Source of the DNA: Nissolia schottii
Lineage: Eukaryota > Streptophyta > Magnoliopsida > Fabales > Fabaceae
NCBI GenBank assembly: GCA_003254905.1
Contig: QANU01106758.1
Location: forward strand, 68,116 to 132,115
Length of the DNA: 64,000 nt
Direction of reading: 5' to 3'
The position numbers were made by a program, and so were the translations under genes. Shown here piece by piece: positions 1-10,582 of the stretch; positions within the stretch are counted from its first letter, which is position 1, and every line of letters begins with the position of its first letter. The notes under the pieces were generated by a model, which ran no database searches, was not told the origin of the DNA, and was given only the letters and a program-made list of their open reading frames with translations.

Positions 1-340
1 GTACCCGGTTGTCCAAAAATACACCAGACATACCGCCGCGATCTACTAGTTCTCCCAGTCATACTGGTATGTCAGGTTAAGGTATTTGTGAACTTTTCTC
101 CGTGAGAGTATGTTTCACAACTACCTTTGGGTCCTGACGGGACTTCCGGTGTTGGCCAAAATTCAACCCAATACTCGCACCACCTCTGTGAGCTTACAAG
201 ACCTGTAGTTGGACTGGTAGTTTGGATTAAACTCATAATTATGAATTTCCAGTCTAAATAACCGTCTTGCAACCACCTTTAATTGCACGAATTTGTTAAT
301 TCCGCGAAATCTTTGCAAGGGGGAAATCTGGGATGTTACA
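1..340 (-). repeat. 3' LTR of element 1, cut by window edge
   Basis: The stretch ends in GGGATGTTACA at 340 and is followed at once by a pyrimidine run (polypurine tract on the minus strand), which marks it as the 3' LTR of a minus-strand retrotransposon. Its last ~150 bp align with the end of the LTR at 1888-3085 (shared CCAGTCTAAATAACCGTCT and GCGAAATCTTTG blocks). The rest lies outside the window. Confidence 0.8.
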
Positions 341-779
341 TTCTATCCCCCTTACTGGAATTTTGCCCCGAAATTTCGGTGTGGCTAAATCCTTGGGTCC
401 ACCGCTTTTCCACTAAAGCTTTTACCTATCGTCATTCTATCCCAATTGCTCCCTAAGCCTTTTCCGCCTACACTTCCTCAGAACTTAGTCCCTTAATCTC
501 TTATTTTCCTACCCAGATGTACCTGGGAACTCCCACGCTCCTACCCGTTACTTGGATTCTCTCGTCTCTTCCCACACCTTTGGAACTTATTTCCGTAGGG
601 TTGGAAAAGGTCACCCGCTCCTCTAGTTCTGCGGGATGCTTCCCTTGCTTGGCCCTCTTCCTTCTGTCTCCCTCACTACTTGCTGTAGTCAGGTCTCTTG
701 CTGACCTCTCCAAAATCTTGCATTTGTTCACCCTCATCGCATAGTCACATACGTCCACGTGAATGACGAACGCCTGCAC
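341..779 (-). pseudogene. PPT and gag C-terminal remnant of element 1
   Basis: A pyrimidine run at 341-353 is the minus-strand polypurine tract. Minus-strand translation of 779-501 shows a YAMRVNKCKILERSARD stretch and a basic tail, resembling the end of the Retrotrans_gag domain before the zinc knuckles. No knuckle, protease or polymerase lies between it and the PPT. It overlaps in family position with the second gag fragment at 861-1716, so two gag copies have been joined by deletion or nested insertion. Confidence 0.55.
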
Positions 780-860
780 CTCAATCTTTCAACCTCTAAA
801 AGAGTCCGTACCCTGTTTCAATATGCGAAATTCTTGCTAAGGGAAAAGTGAGATGTTACA
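780..860 (-). repeat. LTR terminal fragment between two gag pieces
   Basis: The end GCTAAGGGAAAAGTGAGATG followed by TTACA at 851-860 is the same terminal block seen at 27101, 34279 and 37708, so an LTR end lies here. No matching start is visible upstream; the rest was probably deleted. Confidence 0.5.
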
Positions 861-1716
861 AGGTGGTCCTGGTCGGAGCTGATTTTGTGGTCTGCCCAAA
901 CCTTGTTATTGTCGCTGGAGAAATTGACCCCTGCCACTATTGGGAAACGTGGTTTGAAAGGGTCCCCTCTTCCTTGCTCTCCCTGAGCGCTCCCCTGTTC
1001 ATCAAACCTTCTCTTATTCCTCTCGCTGCGTACTTCTACCAAGCTCCTGTTGGCTTCCTCTTGGGCCAAGCACGTATTCACCAGCGTAACATAATCTCGT
1101 ACACCCAACACATTAAGGAGCACCCGCAACTCCAGCTTCAACCCCCACAAATACTTCCCTCATTTCCATTCTTCATCTGGATGGAGCATATACGTCCTTG
1201 AGTATCGGCAGAGTCTTTCAAAGGTTGTTGTATACTCAGCAACTGTCATCATTCCCTGCTTAAGCTTTAGAAATTTGACTTCTTTCTAGTCCCGTAGCTC
1301 CCAGGAAAGTACTTATCCTTGAATGTCGTAGTAAATTGGTTCCAGGTGATTGGAACCTCATTCTGTCCAAGAAGGGGTCTAGTCATTTCCCACCATTCCC
1401 CTGTTGTTCTGTCCAGCTTCCTCGATGTGAACTTTACCTTCTGACATTCAGTGCATGGAATGTCTTCGAAGATCTGTTCCATCTTCCTTATCCAGTCGTG
1501 GACCAGGTCTGGATCCATTATGCCTTCAAAAATTGGTGGGTTTGCTCGAGTGAAATTCGTGTACTTTTGAGCCTCGACCTCTTGAGCTGTCAGAGGTGCG
1601 TTCCGTTGAGCGGTGACCGCTGCCATCTAAGTTGTGTCTTAGGCCATTTCCTTGAGAATTTCTGTGAGATCCGCATGCTCAATATTGCGTTGTGTCGTAT
1701 CTCTACGTGGCGGCAT
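861..1716 (-). pseudogene. gag pseudogene of element 1 (Ty3/gypsy, chromovirus-like)
   Basis: The ancestral start is the ATG at 1716-1714 (MPPRRDTTQRN, like the gag starts of elements A and H). The frame then meets a stop after about 25 codons, restarts at 1626 with the Retrotrans_gag core (TRANPPIFEG, DLVHDWIRKMEQIFED, FKDKYFP), shifts frame near 1290, and continues from 1150 (YVTLVNTCLAQEEANRS) to about 861. Gag forms the particle that packages the RNA. Frameshifts and stops make this copy dead. It ends at the LTR fragment at 860. Confidence 0.75.
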
Positions 1717-1887
1717 GGCTAATCTGTTGTACCTGCACAAATCTCGAGTTGATCAAACTCAAGAAAAGGCTAGTACATATAAACTTAGCACATACAACTT
1801 AATAGAAACATACATTGTTATCATGCTCAAAAGCATAGTGCAACTCAGTCCTTAGGCCCTTTTGGACCAAACTGCTCTAATACCAAA
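1717..1887 (-). promoter_or_regulatory. leader of element 1: PBS, hairpin, acceptor-like site
   Basis: The primer-binding site is the complement of 1874-1885, matching the 3' end of plant initiator Met-tRNA with one change (GCTCTAATACCA against GCTCTGATACCA). At 1823-1836 there is a hairpin with stem ATGCT/AGCAT and loop TTTG on the element strand. A TTTGTGCAG splice-acceptor-like site lies just before the gag ATG (near 1732). Confidence 0.7.
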
Positions 1888-3085
1888 TGTAACATCCTAG
1901 CTAATTGCTTACGCTTAAGTCATACGCAATGCTTACTAGGTTGTTAATTACTTGGTGGGAATACGTATAGTCCTTTATTAATTTCAGAAATACTTGGTTA
2001 AGAAAATATGGACTGATTTTAAACTTTTTCTTCACATTGTTTATTGCATAAAATATGAGCCACGCTTAAACAGGACATATACTACAAACGATAGAGTCTT
2101 AAGCTTACTACTATCAACCAATCATAAAAAAATCAAATAAATAAACAAGCATACGGTCTATCACATACATTTATAAAAATTTACATAAGTACTATAATAG
2201 TTAATATACACACATCATGTCTGTCAAAATACAATATCCAACTACAAAACATAAGGGTTAACTGGTACAAAACTCCTTTTACCCACCCCAACCTTCTTCA
2301 TGTCCTGTCCTCTCAGGTGCCTGCTTTACATAACAGCCCTTCATTGCTCCTACTGCTGCTCGGCAGAGTACTCGTCTGCCCCTAGAGTCATAAACAAGTG
2401 GGGGTGAGAACGTTGCGTCCTCAATGGGATACCTTTAGTGTAGGGGATTTCTTATTACTTCGGTTATGATCTAGGCCACTCAGGAGATCTCTAAGTGTTC
2501 ATGTATACTAGAGTTCCTATTGATTATTATCATCCATCTTAATCCTGAGTAGCTTTATCTAGTTTACTAGGTGACTAGGAATCTCTAATCTTTGCATTAC
2601 CTAGGAATTTGTGCTTATTACTTTATTCTCTTGAGTACTGTAAGGTCCGATCACCTACTCGCGTAGTCTATAACTTCCCTATAGGCCGTCTCGAGAGTCT
2701 TATTGACGATAACCTACATGATATACATACTTACATACATACATATATACATACATCACATATCTTATGCATGAGGGGATATGTGATTCTCTTACGCCCC
2801 TATCAAGCTTGTGTATCGGGGTCGCGCCCTTCTTAGTTCTTTATGTCCTTCCACCTTTGTAGCCGTGGCCTCCGGCTATAACCTACTTGCGTTTTCGTAT
2901 CGTTGTCGATCCGAGTCACGCGAATTCTCCCTGAGCTCACGAAACCATTATTTGGACTGGTATTTTGGATAAGGAGACCTTTATAATTAAAGTTCCAGTC
3001 TAAATAACCGTCTCGAGTACACTTTAATTACGCAAAATTATTAATTATGCGAAATCTTTGTAAGGGGAAAAATCGGGATGTTACA
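1888..3085 (-). repeat. 5' LTR of element 1
   Basis: It runs from TGTAACATCCTAGCTAATTG to GGGATGTTACA (1198 bp) and abuts the primer-binding site. The conserved LTR module lies at 2382-2580. A TACATA-type simple repeat lies near 2720-2760. The right flank begins TTAGA, but the partner flank is outside the window. Confidence 0.85.
2382..2580 (-). promoter_or_regulatory. conserved LTR module, copy 1 (element 1)
   Basis: Element-strand stem GAGGAC/GTTCTC with loop GCAAC, then CACCCCCACTTG and TTTATGACTCTAG. The GATAAAGC and TAATCAATAGG blocks are upstream on the element strand. Confidence 0.6.
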
Positions 3086-6063
3086 TTAGACACCATATCT
3101 TGACCCAAAACCTTAAGTCAATGGGTTTATGAGTCTTCCTAAATATATATTCTCCACTTAATCCAAATTTCGTTAATGTGAGACCATTACATTAACACTT
3201 GAAACACAACATTCAGACCATGCACGCCTCTACATCTGCCACATTCATGTCACTACTTCGCCACTTTAAACCTTGAAACTATGTTTTTAGAATTTGTTTA
3301 CTAGTCTTTTCTGTTTGGTTTGATGATACATAACCATGTATGTATTTAAACTTGTTGGTTAGGTACCATTGCCTTTGGTATTCTAAACTTAAGTTTTTTT
3401 TTAAAATTTAAATTTAACACTTTTTTTTAACTTTTACATATTATTTAATTAATTAAGCATTATTTCTTTATTTTTGTTATTGGTATTAATAAAAATATTT
3501 TTACAATCTCTATGGATAGTCGTATGGTGGTGAATATTTAGCGAGGATGAGATTAATGAAAAAAAAATTGCCTACAGTAACAGATTGGTGATGGAAAAAA
3601 TTTCTACCAACGATAAATATTGGGAGTGGAGGAAAGTGACCTTCCTCAACCGATTACCATCGCTACCTCAAACTATCCAATAATCGCTTTAAAAAATTCT
3701 CGTGTCTCTTTTGAACTAGGAAAAAAACATACTCTACACTTCCATGTTATATATTATTATTATTATTTTGCTTTTAATATTCTTTTATTAATATTATATA
3801 TCCTTGTTTAAACAAAACACAATTTTTTGGTCTAAGCATCTAAAAATTTATCAACCGCTTTTTGTTCTTTGTGAAGATAGTGAAAGTCATTATCCATAGA
3901 GTTGTTTCTTTCATAAAAGCCGATCCTGGATTGGATTTGCTTGCCACAAAATGTGTACAATATGAGAAATAAGACGGCCATAAAAGATTCTAGGAAGCGT
4001 CTCTGGTGGACCCTGTAAACGGGTTCCAGTCAGCAGTCATGATCTTTTTTTTTTTTTTTTATCATTGGATTGTAAAAAGAAGGATTTTGTTAACCAATGG
4101 TTAAAGAAAAAACTTACATAGCAAGTTTGTAGTTGATAAAACATTTAATGTTTTTGAGAACACATAAATATTGTATTTTTTTATACAAACTTATTATTTA
4201 TATTTTTTTTAACAAGTGTCCTTAGCAAAATCTTAAAAAGAAATAATCTACAACTTCAGGGTTATAATAAGAAGGACCATTACTGGTTTTTCCACGCAAG
4301 ATCCAGCATATAACAACTTTAGATCCAAGGCCCTGCAAATGCTGACACAATATAAATCTCCCAAATTCAACTGTTAGAGCCACCAATCAATTCAGTGGAC
4401 CACATGTATGTACGAGCCTGAGTAATAAAGTCAAGCAGGTCCCCACTAGGAACGACGTGTCCCATAGCAATGATGTGATATGCTACCTTCCACAATAATA
4501 ATCTCACTATGATCAAGGAAACGGAAGAAAAGAAAAGGCACCAGATGCATACAAAATTTGAGAACTCGATTGTCTAAGAGGGCGCCTACATGGCTTTCGA
4601 GAAAGGAAACTCTTTCACATTAGATGTTGGGTAGGCAGAGATGGTTGAAAATGAAATAAGGTGCTTGCATTCTATATTATCTGTGAGACTTACTTTTTTA
4701 GTGCCAGATTGTTGGGAAAATATGTTACAAAAACAATGTTAAATTATATTAAGATTTGCGAAGGAACATGATATATTCAAAATAAATAAGATCAACTAAA
4801 ATAGTACGGACACTTGATAAGATTTGGTTTGGTTCGGTTCATCTTCTCGATAATTAATAAATATTTGGAAAAGGGTTAAGAAATGGGCTAAAAACACTTA
4901 AAAAGATAAAGGTGAAACGCGCCTAAGAATAATGGAGGTATAATTCTGTTTTTTTTTTTTTTTTGCTTGTATCATTTTTTTGTCATTAATTTGCTAGCAT
5001 ATTAAATTTACATTTTCTCTCTTCTCTCTCCTTCCCACACTTTCTCACGCTCCTCTTCCTTCTCCTCCTCTTCTCCTCTTCCTATTTTTTTTCCTTTGTT
5101 CTCCCCTCATACTTCATTTTTTTCCTCTTTGTTTCTTTTTCTTCGTTTTATCACAAACATTTTTATTCTTCATTTGTTCAATTTTTCTAGTTTGTTTTTC
5201 TTCATTTATCACATACACTATTTTAAAATATTTTTCTTTATTTTTTCTTCTTTGTTTTTTTCTTCTTCGCAATACGTTATGGATATCAGAGTTTTCATTT
5301 TCATATTGGTTTGTGCAAATTTTCAGTTTTTCTTGTTGTTAAAAAAGTTTGTGCATTATTGTTCAAAAGTTTGTGCACATGAGCACCAATGTTTTCTTCT
5401 TCGTATTCATTTTGGTTTTCATTTCCGTCATATTTTTGTTTTTGGTTATTCAAAAGTTTGTGCATGTGTATAGAAAAATTTGTGCATTCTTGTTCAAAAG
5501 TTTGTGCACATGAGTACCAAATTTTCTTATTCTTCGTTTTCATTCCATTTTCGTCTTATCAATTGTTTCTATTTGTTAAATAGATTGTGCAAGTCAGTTC
5601 AAAAGTTTGTACATGGTAGCGAGTGAGTCCAACAGTTACTTTTTGTTATTTAATGCACCGCATATCTGATATGATTTGGTTTCATATGTGAAAAATGTTA
5701 GTACGTGCGTGTAAAAAAACTTTGTGGATGTCTGTGCAAAAGTTTGTGAATTCAGTGTCGTTATGTATAACGTACGTCATACGGTGGTTGTATGGTGGCA
5801 ACAAAATTGGTGTACACCTATCATTACTTTTTTTTATTCAATTAAATTAAGTAAAAAGTTTTATATTTAGGTTCACTTAATTTTTTATTTATCTTATTCT
5901 TAAAATTTAAATGTTTTTATTCAAAATATTTTTTTTGGAAGATTCACTATTTTAATATACAAATTCATTATTTAAATTGGAAGATAGTTATGTTTAGAAA
6001 TCTTGATATTTATGATCAAATTAAAAGGAAAAAAATAAGTAAGTTTAATTTAGACAATGGCAA
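3086..6063. other. AT-rich intervening DNA, no gene recognised
   Basis: This is the only long stretch without LTR sequence. It has T-runs near 4046-4063 and 4950-4966, a pyrimidine-rich block at 5010-5260 and the degenerate repeat at 5343-5620. Open frames here are low-complexity Phe/Ser-rich and not convincing. A line near 5780-5815 (ATACGGTGGTTGTATGGTGG and GGTGTACACC) partly recurs near 3522-3537 (GTCGTATGGTGGTG) and may be remains of another mobile element. Confidence 0.5.
5343..5620 (+). repeat. degenerate tandem repeat with TTCAAAAGTTTGTGCA core
   Basis: The core GTTCAAAAGTTTGTGCA or a close variant occurs at about 5362, 5449, 5493 and 5598, with related AAATTTGTGCATT and AAGTTTGTGCATT pieces between. 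Two longer units of roughly 120-150 bp (5343-5460 and 5465-5600) share the order core, CACATGAG(C/T)ACCAA, TTTTCTT(A/C)TTCTTCGT. Another weak core is near 5738. Confidence 0.6.
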
Positions 6064-6142
6064 TGTGGCCCTTACTCACGGTCTACGCTATAATCGTAAC
6101 ACCGCTTATAAGGTTGTTATCTGCCTTGGTTGGGGTTACTTC
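6064..6142 (-). repeat. LTR G, segment 1
   Basis: It starts at a degenerate TGTGGCCCTTACTC and runs through ACGCTATAATCGTAACACCG and GGTTGTTATCTGCC, as in the start of LTR J at 28789. It is cut at 6142 by LTR F with TSD ACTTC (6138-6142 and 24473-24477). G resumes at 24478, 37714 and 40182, so it is the outermost layer of the nest. Confidence 0.7.
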
Positions 6143-8043
6143 TGTAATATCCCGCTTTCTCCTTAGCAGAATTTCGCTAGATAATTATCGAGTATTTCTA
6201 TTTTTGGTTGAATCATAATCATGAACCCTTAGGATTAAAATTGTCTGTAGAAATATTTCTGTACATTTTCTAAAAATTCTGCAGACACTAGAACAAATCA
6301 TTTTTGCCATCCGAATACAACCGCGCATCCAAAGTATCCGAAAAAGGTACAGCTACAGATAAGAATCCAAAAATACCCCAAGCGAACTTGTATTATTGTT
6401 GAGAAAAATTAGAGGATCACAAGGATGTGATCGGAATATTTTTAGAACAGCCGTACGCGAAGTACCGGGATGGGAAACGATAAAACCATATCAAAACATA
6501 AAGGCCATACACGGCAACAAAGAGGCCAAGTGGCCAGTCAAAATAGTCAAAGACGACTCATGGTGGTTAGTCACCATATATGATGTCATTGATGACATAA
6601 GCAAGGGGTATTTTGGTAAATTGGTCCAAGGGAAAAATTGGAAAGTGAAATTCAGCCCCAAGGCTATAAATATCCCCCTAATTCCAAAAATTTAGAGAAA
6701 AATTAAGAAACCTTGTCAAAGCTCTGTCCGATCACATAATCGACTGTTATTCTGTCAAACCAAAAACCCAGACACTTCCTACATCAAACCCAGTCTAGAT
6801 TCTTCATAAATTCCCAAACCTTAACCTACAAAAAGCCCTCAAAATCCCTAGAGAAATCTTGGAGAAACTCAGCCCAAGAAGAATTAGGAAGCATCATAGC
6901 AAGCTAGAAGTCCGCAAGAAACACCGAAACCGTAAAACGTGGGTAAACCGACTTATCCACTGTCTATGTGGTTGTCTGTTAGAGGATATATGCTGTTAGG
7001 ATGATTTTATGTGACTTTGATTTATATATGTGTTGTTGGTAATTGTCTGGATCTGCTGGTGCTGTCTGTGATTCTGTCAGAAGTTAGGCAAGCCTAAGCT
7101 GAAACTAGGGCTACTACACGTTTTTGAAAGGAACTGTATGCTGGGATTTTTATCATGAAAAACTAATGTCATTTTTGAGTTCTACACGAAAAATTGAGTG
7201 GGGATGTCAAGTTTTATGATTTTCGGAGTCCCCGATGAATTTCTCAGCAAACAATCAAAAAACGGGGTTTTGGGGAAATAAGGGTAAAACGGGAATTTTG
7301 TGCTTTGGGCTGAAAAACTGGGTTGATTTTTGGAAAATATGGGTTTATAACTATGAAAAACCATAAGGCTTTAAGTCCATTGGGTTTTTGATAACTAAAA
7401 TTCTAAAGAAAACAAGACGTTTACGAGGGCGAAATAGCAATTTTGGGAAAACAGGGAAAGCTGCAATTTCGTGGAGTTGGGATTAAAATCTGAATTTCTA
7501 AGCATGAAAAATGATCTTAGGGCTATAAAAAACGTTAGGGTAAGGGCTTGGATCTCTCCAATTTTTTATCACTAATTTCTGACAGAAAACGGATGTATGC
7601 TTTGGGATTTTTAGAATAACTGCTGGATATGGTTGTTTATGTTTAGGAAATATTGAGCTATGTATGTTCTATGTGTTATGTGTTACATAAAAAACGTTAG
7701 GGTAAGGGCTTGGATCTCTCCGATTTTTTATCACTAATTTCTGACAGAAAACGGATGTATGCTTTGGGATTTTTAGAATAACTGCTGGATATGGTTGTTT
7801 ATGTTTAGGAAATATTGAGCTGTGTATGTTCTATGTGTTATGTGTTACATAACTATGTGAGTTTATGTTTGCTTTGTGATTCATGAGCTAATCGTTAGAA
7901 CTATGTTGGCTTTAGGATGAAAATGGTTTTAGAACATGAAAGTAAGTTTCTTATTATTGTTAGAAATTGATGATTTGTGTCAAGAATATTTGCATTGTTG
8001 ACTGGAAAATGATGTGTGATTTATGTGATAAGGATATGTCATG
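6143..8043 (+). repeat. solo LTR F, segment 1
   Basis: Start TGTAATATCCCGCTTTCTCC. TATA box TATAAATA at 6665-6672; donor-like GTGGGTAA at 6939-6946, exactly 274 bp downstream. The same family as the LTRs of A, I, K and P. It is interrupted at 8043 by LTR E and contains the tandem duplication at 7527-7850. The complete LTR, joined with 10583-11735 and 24435-24472, is about 3.1 kb, close to the 2985 bp of A's 5' LTR. Confidence 0.85.
7527..7850 (+). repeat. 162-bp tandem duplication within LTR F
   Basis: Two nearly identical copies with period 162: the block from ACGTTAGGGTAAGGG to CTATGTGTTATGTGTTACAT ends at 7688 and again at 7850. I see one difference (GAGCTATG against GAGCTGTG), so the duplication is much younger than the LTR. 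Confidence 0.92.
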
Positions 8044-8918
8044 TGTAACATCCCGACCTTTTCTTTACGAGAATTTCGCTCAAATTTTAATTTTTGGATA
8101 ATTACGGCATGTTAGGGGCTGTTATCGAAGCTGAGAAAATTGTTTGGGGACATTAATTGTTTCCCGATATCAGCCGAAATAAATGTTTCGTGGTCTTGCG
8201 GGATGCCGCAAGGTCCGTACCAATTTCTACCCAATTCGGAAACCCCGTCAGGTCCCAAAGGTATTCGAAAAGCATACTCCCAAGGGAGAGGTGTTGCCGA
8301 ATACCTTAATTTGACATCCCACTAGGGCAAGGGGAACTGGTAGATCGCGGAGACGTGTTCGGGATATTTTTAGGATATCCGTACGCGCACGAAAAATAAT
8401 TAGTTAGACATTTCTATAAAATAATAATATAATATTAGATTTTCATAAATTAAAATAAAAAGAAAAAAAAGAAAAAGGAAAAGGGAAAGCAAGGGGCATC
8501 CCTTGCTTATAAAAGGGACCCCAATCCTTCAGATGGAAGGAACGAAGAAAAATACTTAGAAAAGTTACGCTGTCAGTGTCGTGCCAGCACATCGCGGTTC
8601 CGTTATCGAGCTTAGGAAAAATAGGAGGAATATACCCAAGTGACGAGGACAGTTCCCTCATCACGGATCTCGGACCGGAACGCACATAGGAAGTGGGTAA
8701 TCCTAAGCCCACTGTCTATGTGGATTAATTATTATTTGTATATGTGTTTAATTGTATATCTGACTGTAAATTTGAATTGTAGTATTTTGGGGGGATATTG
8801 GTTTAAAAGGGTTTTGTGAAATATTGCAAAATGAAACGCATAACTGTACTACTTGGAACCCTAGGAACAGTGGAAAAATGAGAACTGGAGTCTCGGGAGG
8901 CGATTTTTCAAGCCATCA

Positions 8919-9142
8919 TTCGAATACGCCAGGAATTCAGTCGAATGAAAGCCCAAAATGAGCTTTCCTTCAAATGAATTCCATAGCAGTCGAATGAGGG
9001 CGAATTTTTGGGATTTCAATCGAATGAATCCTCTAGTATTCGAATGAAAGGATGCTGAGGGAATTCAGTCGAATGAAAACCCTTTCCAGTCGAATGAAAG
9101 GACTCCGAGGGATTTCATTCGAATACCACAGCAAGTATTCGA
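8919..9142 (+). repeat. phased TTCGAATGA array in LTR E
   Basis: The C of the TCGAA core (or variant) falls at 8921, 8942, 8971, 8991, 9021, 9041, 9070, 9091, 9120 and 9140. Steps are 21, 29, 20, 30, 20, 29, 21, 29, 20: alternating short and long. The core TTCGAA is palindromic. Confidence 0.88.
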
Positions 9143-9545
9143 ATGAAACCTGGCAGAGTTGGGATTTTAGTGTTTCTAAGGAATCCAATGAGTAAGGTTA
9201 GGCCATAATTATGTATTTGAGCATGCATCATGAGGATGGGATGTCACCTAGGAGTTAGGGCAACCCTAGAACACTAGAGGTCAATGACTTAATGTTCAAG
9301 AAAACATAATGGAACTTAGGGAATACGTATATAGTTATATGCTAGGAAGCCCTCTCTTGGCAAAGTCTTACAGAGAAGCCCTTCACCAGTTCACAAGTGG
9401 ATTGGTTGATGTGTTACCTTGCCCGTCCTTACAAGTTTGGGTTGGTTAACAAATCAGTCGCCCAAGGGTGGATTGGTTCGAAGAGGTTAATGACACAGGA
9501 AGGTAAAAGATGGATAGAAAAAGGAGGAAGTAAAGGAAAGAGCGC

Positions 9546-9690
9546 TAACTCGACAAGCCGGTACACGTAAGGAGATAAAGAGCTAACCCGGCAAGCCGGT
9601 ATGCCTATAGAAAAGATGCATTAATCCGGCAAGCCGGCACGTGCCAAAGTGGAGAAGTAGGACGCTAACCCGGCAAGCCGGTACGCGTAA
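9546..9690 (+). repeat. short tandem block with GGCAAGCCGG core
   Basis: Four units carry CTAACCCGGCAAGCCGGTA or a variant, with core starts at about 9554, 9592, 9630 and 9674, i.e. steps of 38, 38 and 44 bp. Each core can form a short hairpin (CCGG...CCGG). Confidence 0.8.
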
Positions 9691-9893
9691 GAGATCCCCA
9701 ACGCCCCATGCATTATGCAACTATATATGTATAGATATCTGATGGGATGAATGATTGTGTATGAGCATATATATATATACATATCTTGTCATTGGTTTGT
9801 GTAATACGTAACGTCAAGGGAACGACCGAGACGGTTAGTCTAATGATAATTGACATGCAAGTTTTGTAAGCACGTAACTTTAGTAAACATGAT

Positions 9894-10097
9894 TAGCCCC
9901 CAGTCACCTAGATAATTTTAGATAAAGCCGTTCAGGACCTTAGGCCAGATAATAATCAGTAGGATACTAGTATGCATGTTTTCACCTAGAAACACCTGAG
10001 AGGCCTGGTTCATAAGAGAGAAAGAAACAACATTCCCCAATGCTAGGGCCAACCACTGAGGACGTAAGTTCTCACCCCCACTCCCTTATGCTTCCAG
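9894..10097 (+). promoter_or_regulatory. conserved LTR module, copy 2 (E)
   Basis: GATAAAGCCGTTCAGG, TAATAATCAGTAGG, then stem GAGGAC/GTTCTC with loop GTAA, CACCCCCACTC and TTATGCTTCCAG ending at 10097. Confidence 0.65.
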
Positions 10098-10582
10098 GGG
10101 CGAACGAGGATTACACGGGATACAAGGAGTACCAAGGAGAGCCACTCGCCGAGCCGTGAAGAGGTGAAGACCGAACGGATAGAGAATTTTGTTCAAGGAC
10201 TCAGCAGCTTTGCTTTATTTTGAAATACTTATTTTGTGCCTGTATATGTATGATGGTTGCGTGTAGACTACTCTATTATATTATTACTAATGCACTATGT
10301 GAAATGGACCATGTACTTGTTTATTATAGACTGTCTGGACGTGGATACTTTGTCCGATAAGCTTATGCTCTACCGTTTGTAATATATATATTCACATTCA
10401 CGCACGGCTCATAATTTGTATACATATACAATGATCAACTAAAATAAAAAAAAAATGGTCCGTATTTTGCTATAAATCGTATTTTCGAAAAGATTAAGGG
10501 CTATGGATACCCCATCAATGGATCAACAACCTAGTGAGCATTGCACATGGCTCGAGCATGGGCAGTTAGCTAGGGTGTTGCA

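Larger units (their letters stand above)
8044..10582 (+). mobile_element. solo LTR E inside LTR F
   Basis: It starts TGTAACATCCCGACC and ends GTTAGCTAGGGTGTTGCA, 2539 bp, with flanks TCATG (8039-8043) and GCATG (10583-10587), a duplication with one change. TATAAAAG lies at 8508-8515 and GTGGGTAA at 8693-8700. Further in are a TTCGAATGA array (8919-9142), a GCCGG repeat block (9546-9690) and the conserved module (9894-10097). No primer-binding site or coding region follows, so it is a solo LTR. LTR R (58611-61282) is its closest relative here. Confidence 0.85.

Noticed and set aside
5096..5583. Phe/Ser-rich open frames, plus strand
   Set aside because: Low-complexity translation of a T-rich tract and the degenerate repeat; no domain, no credible gene structure.
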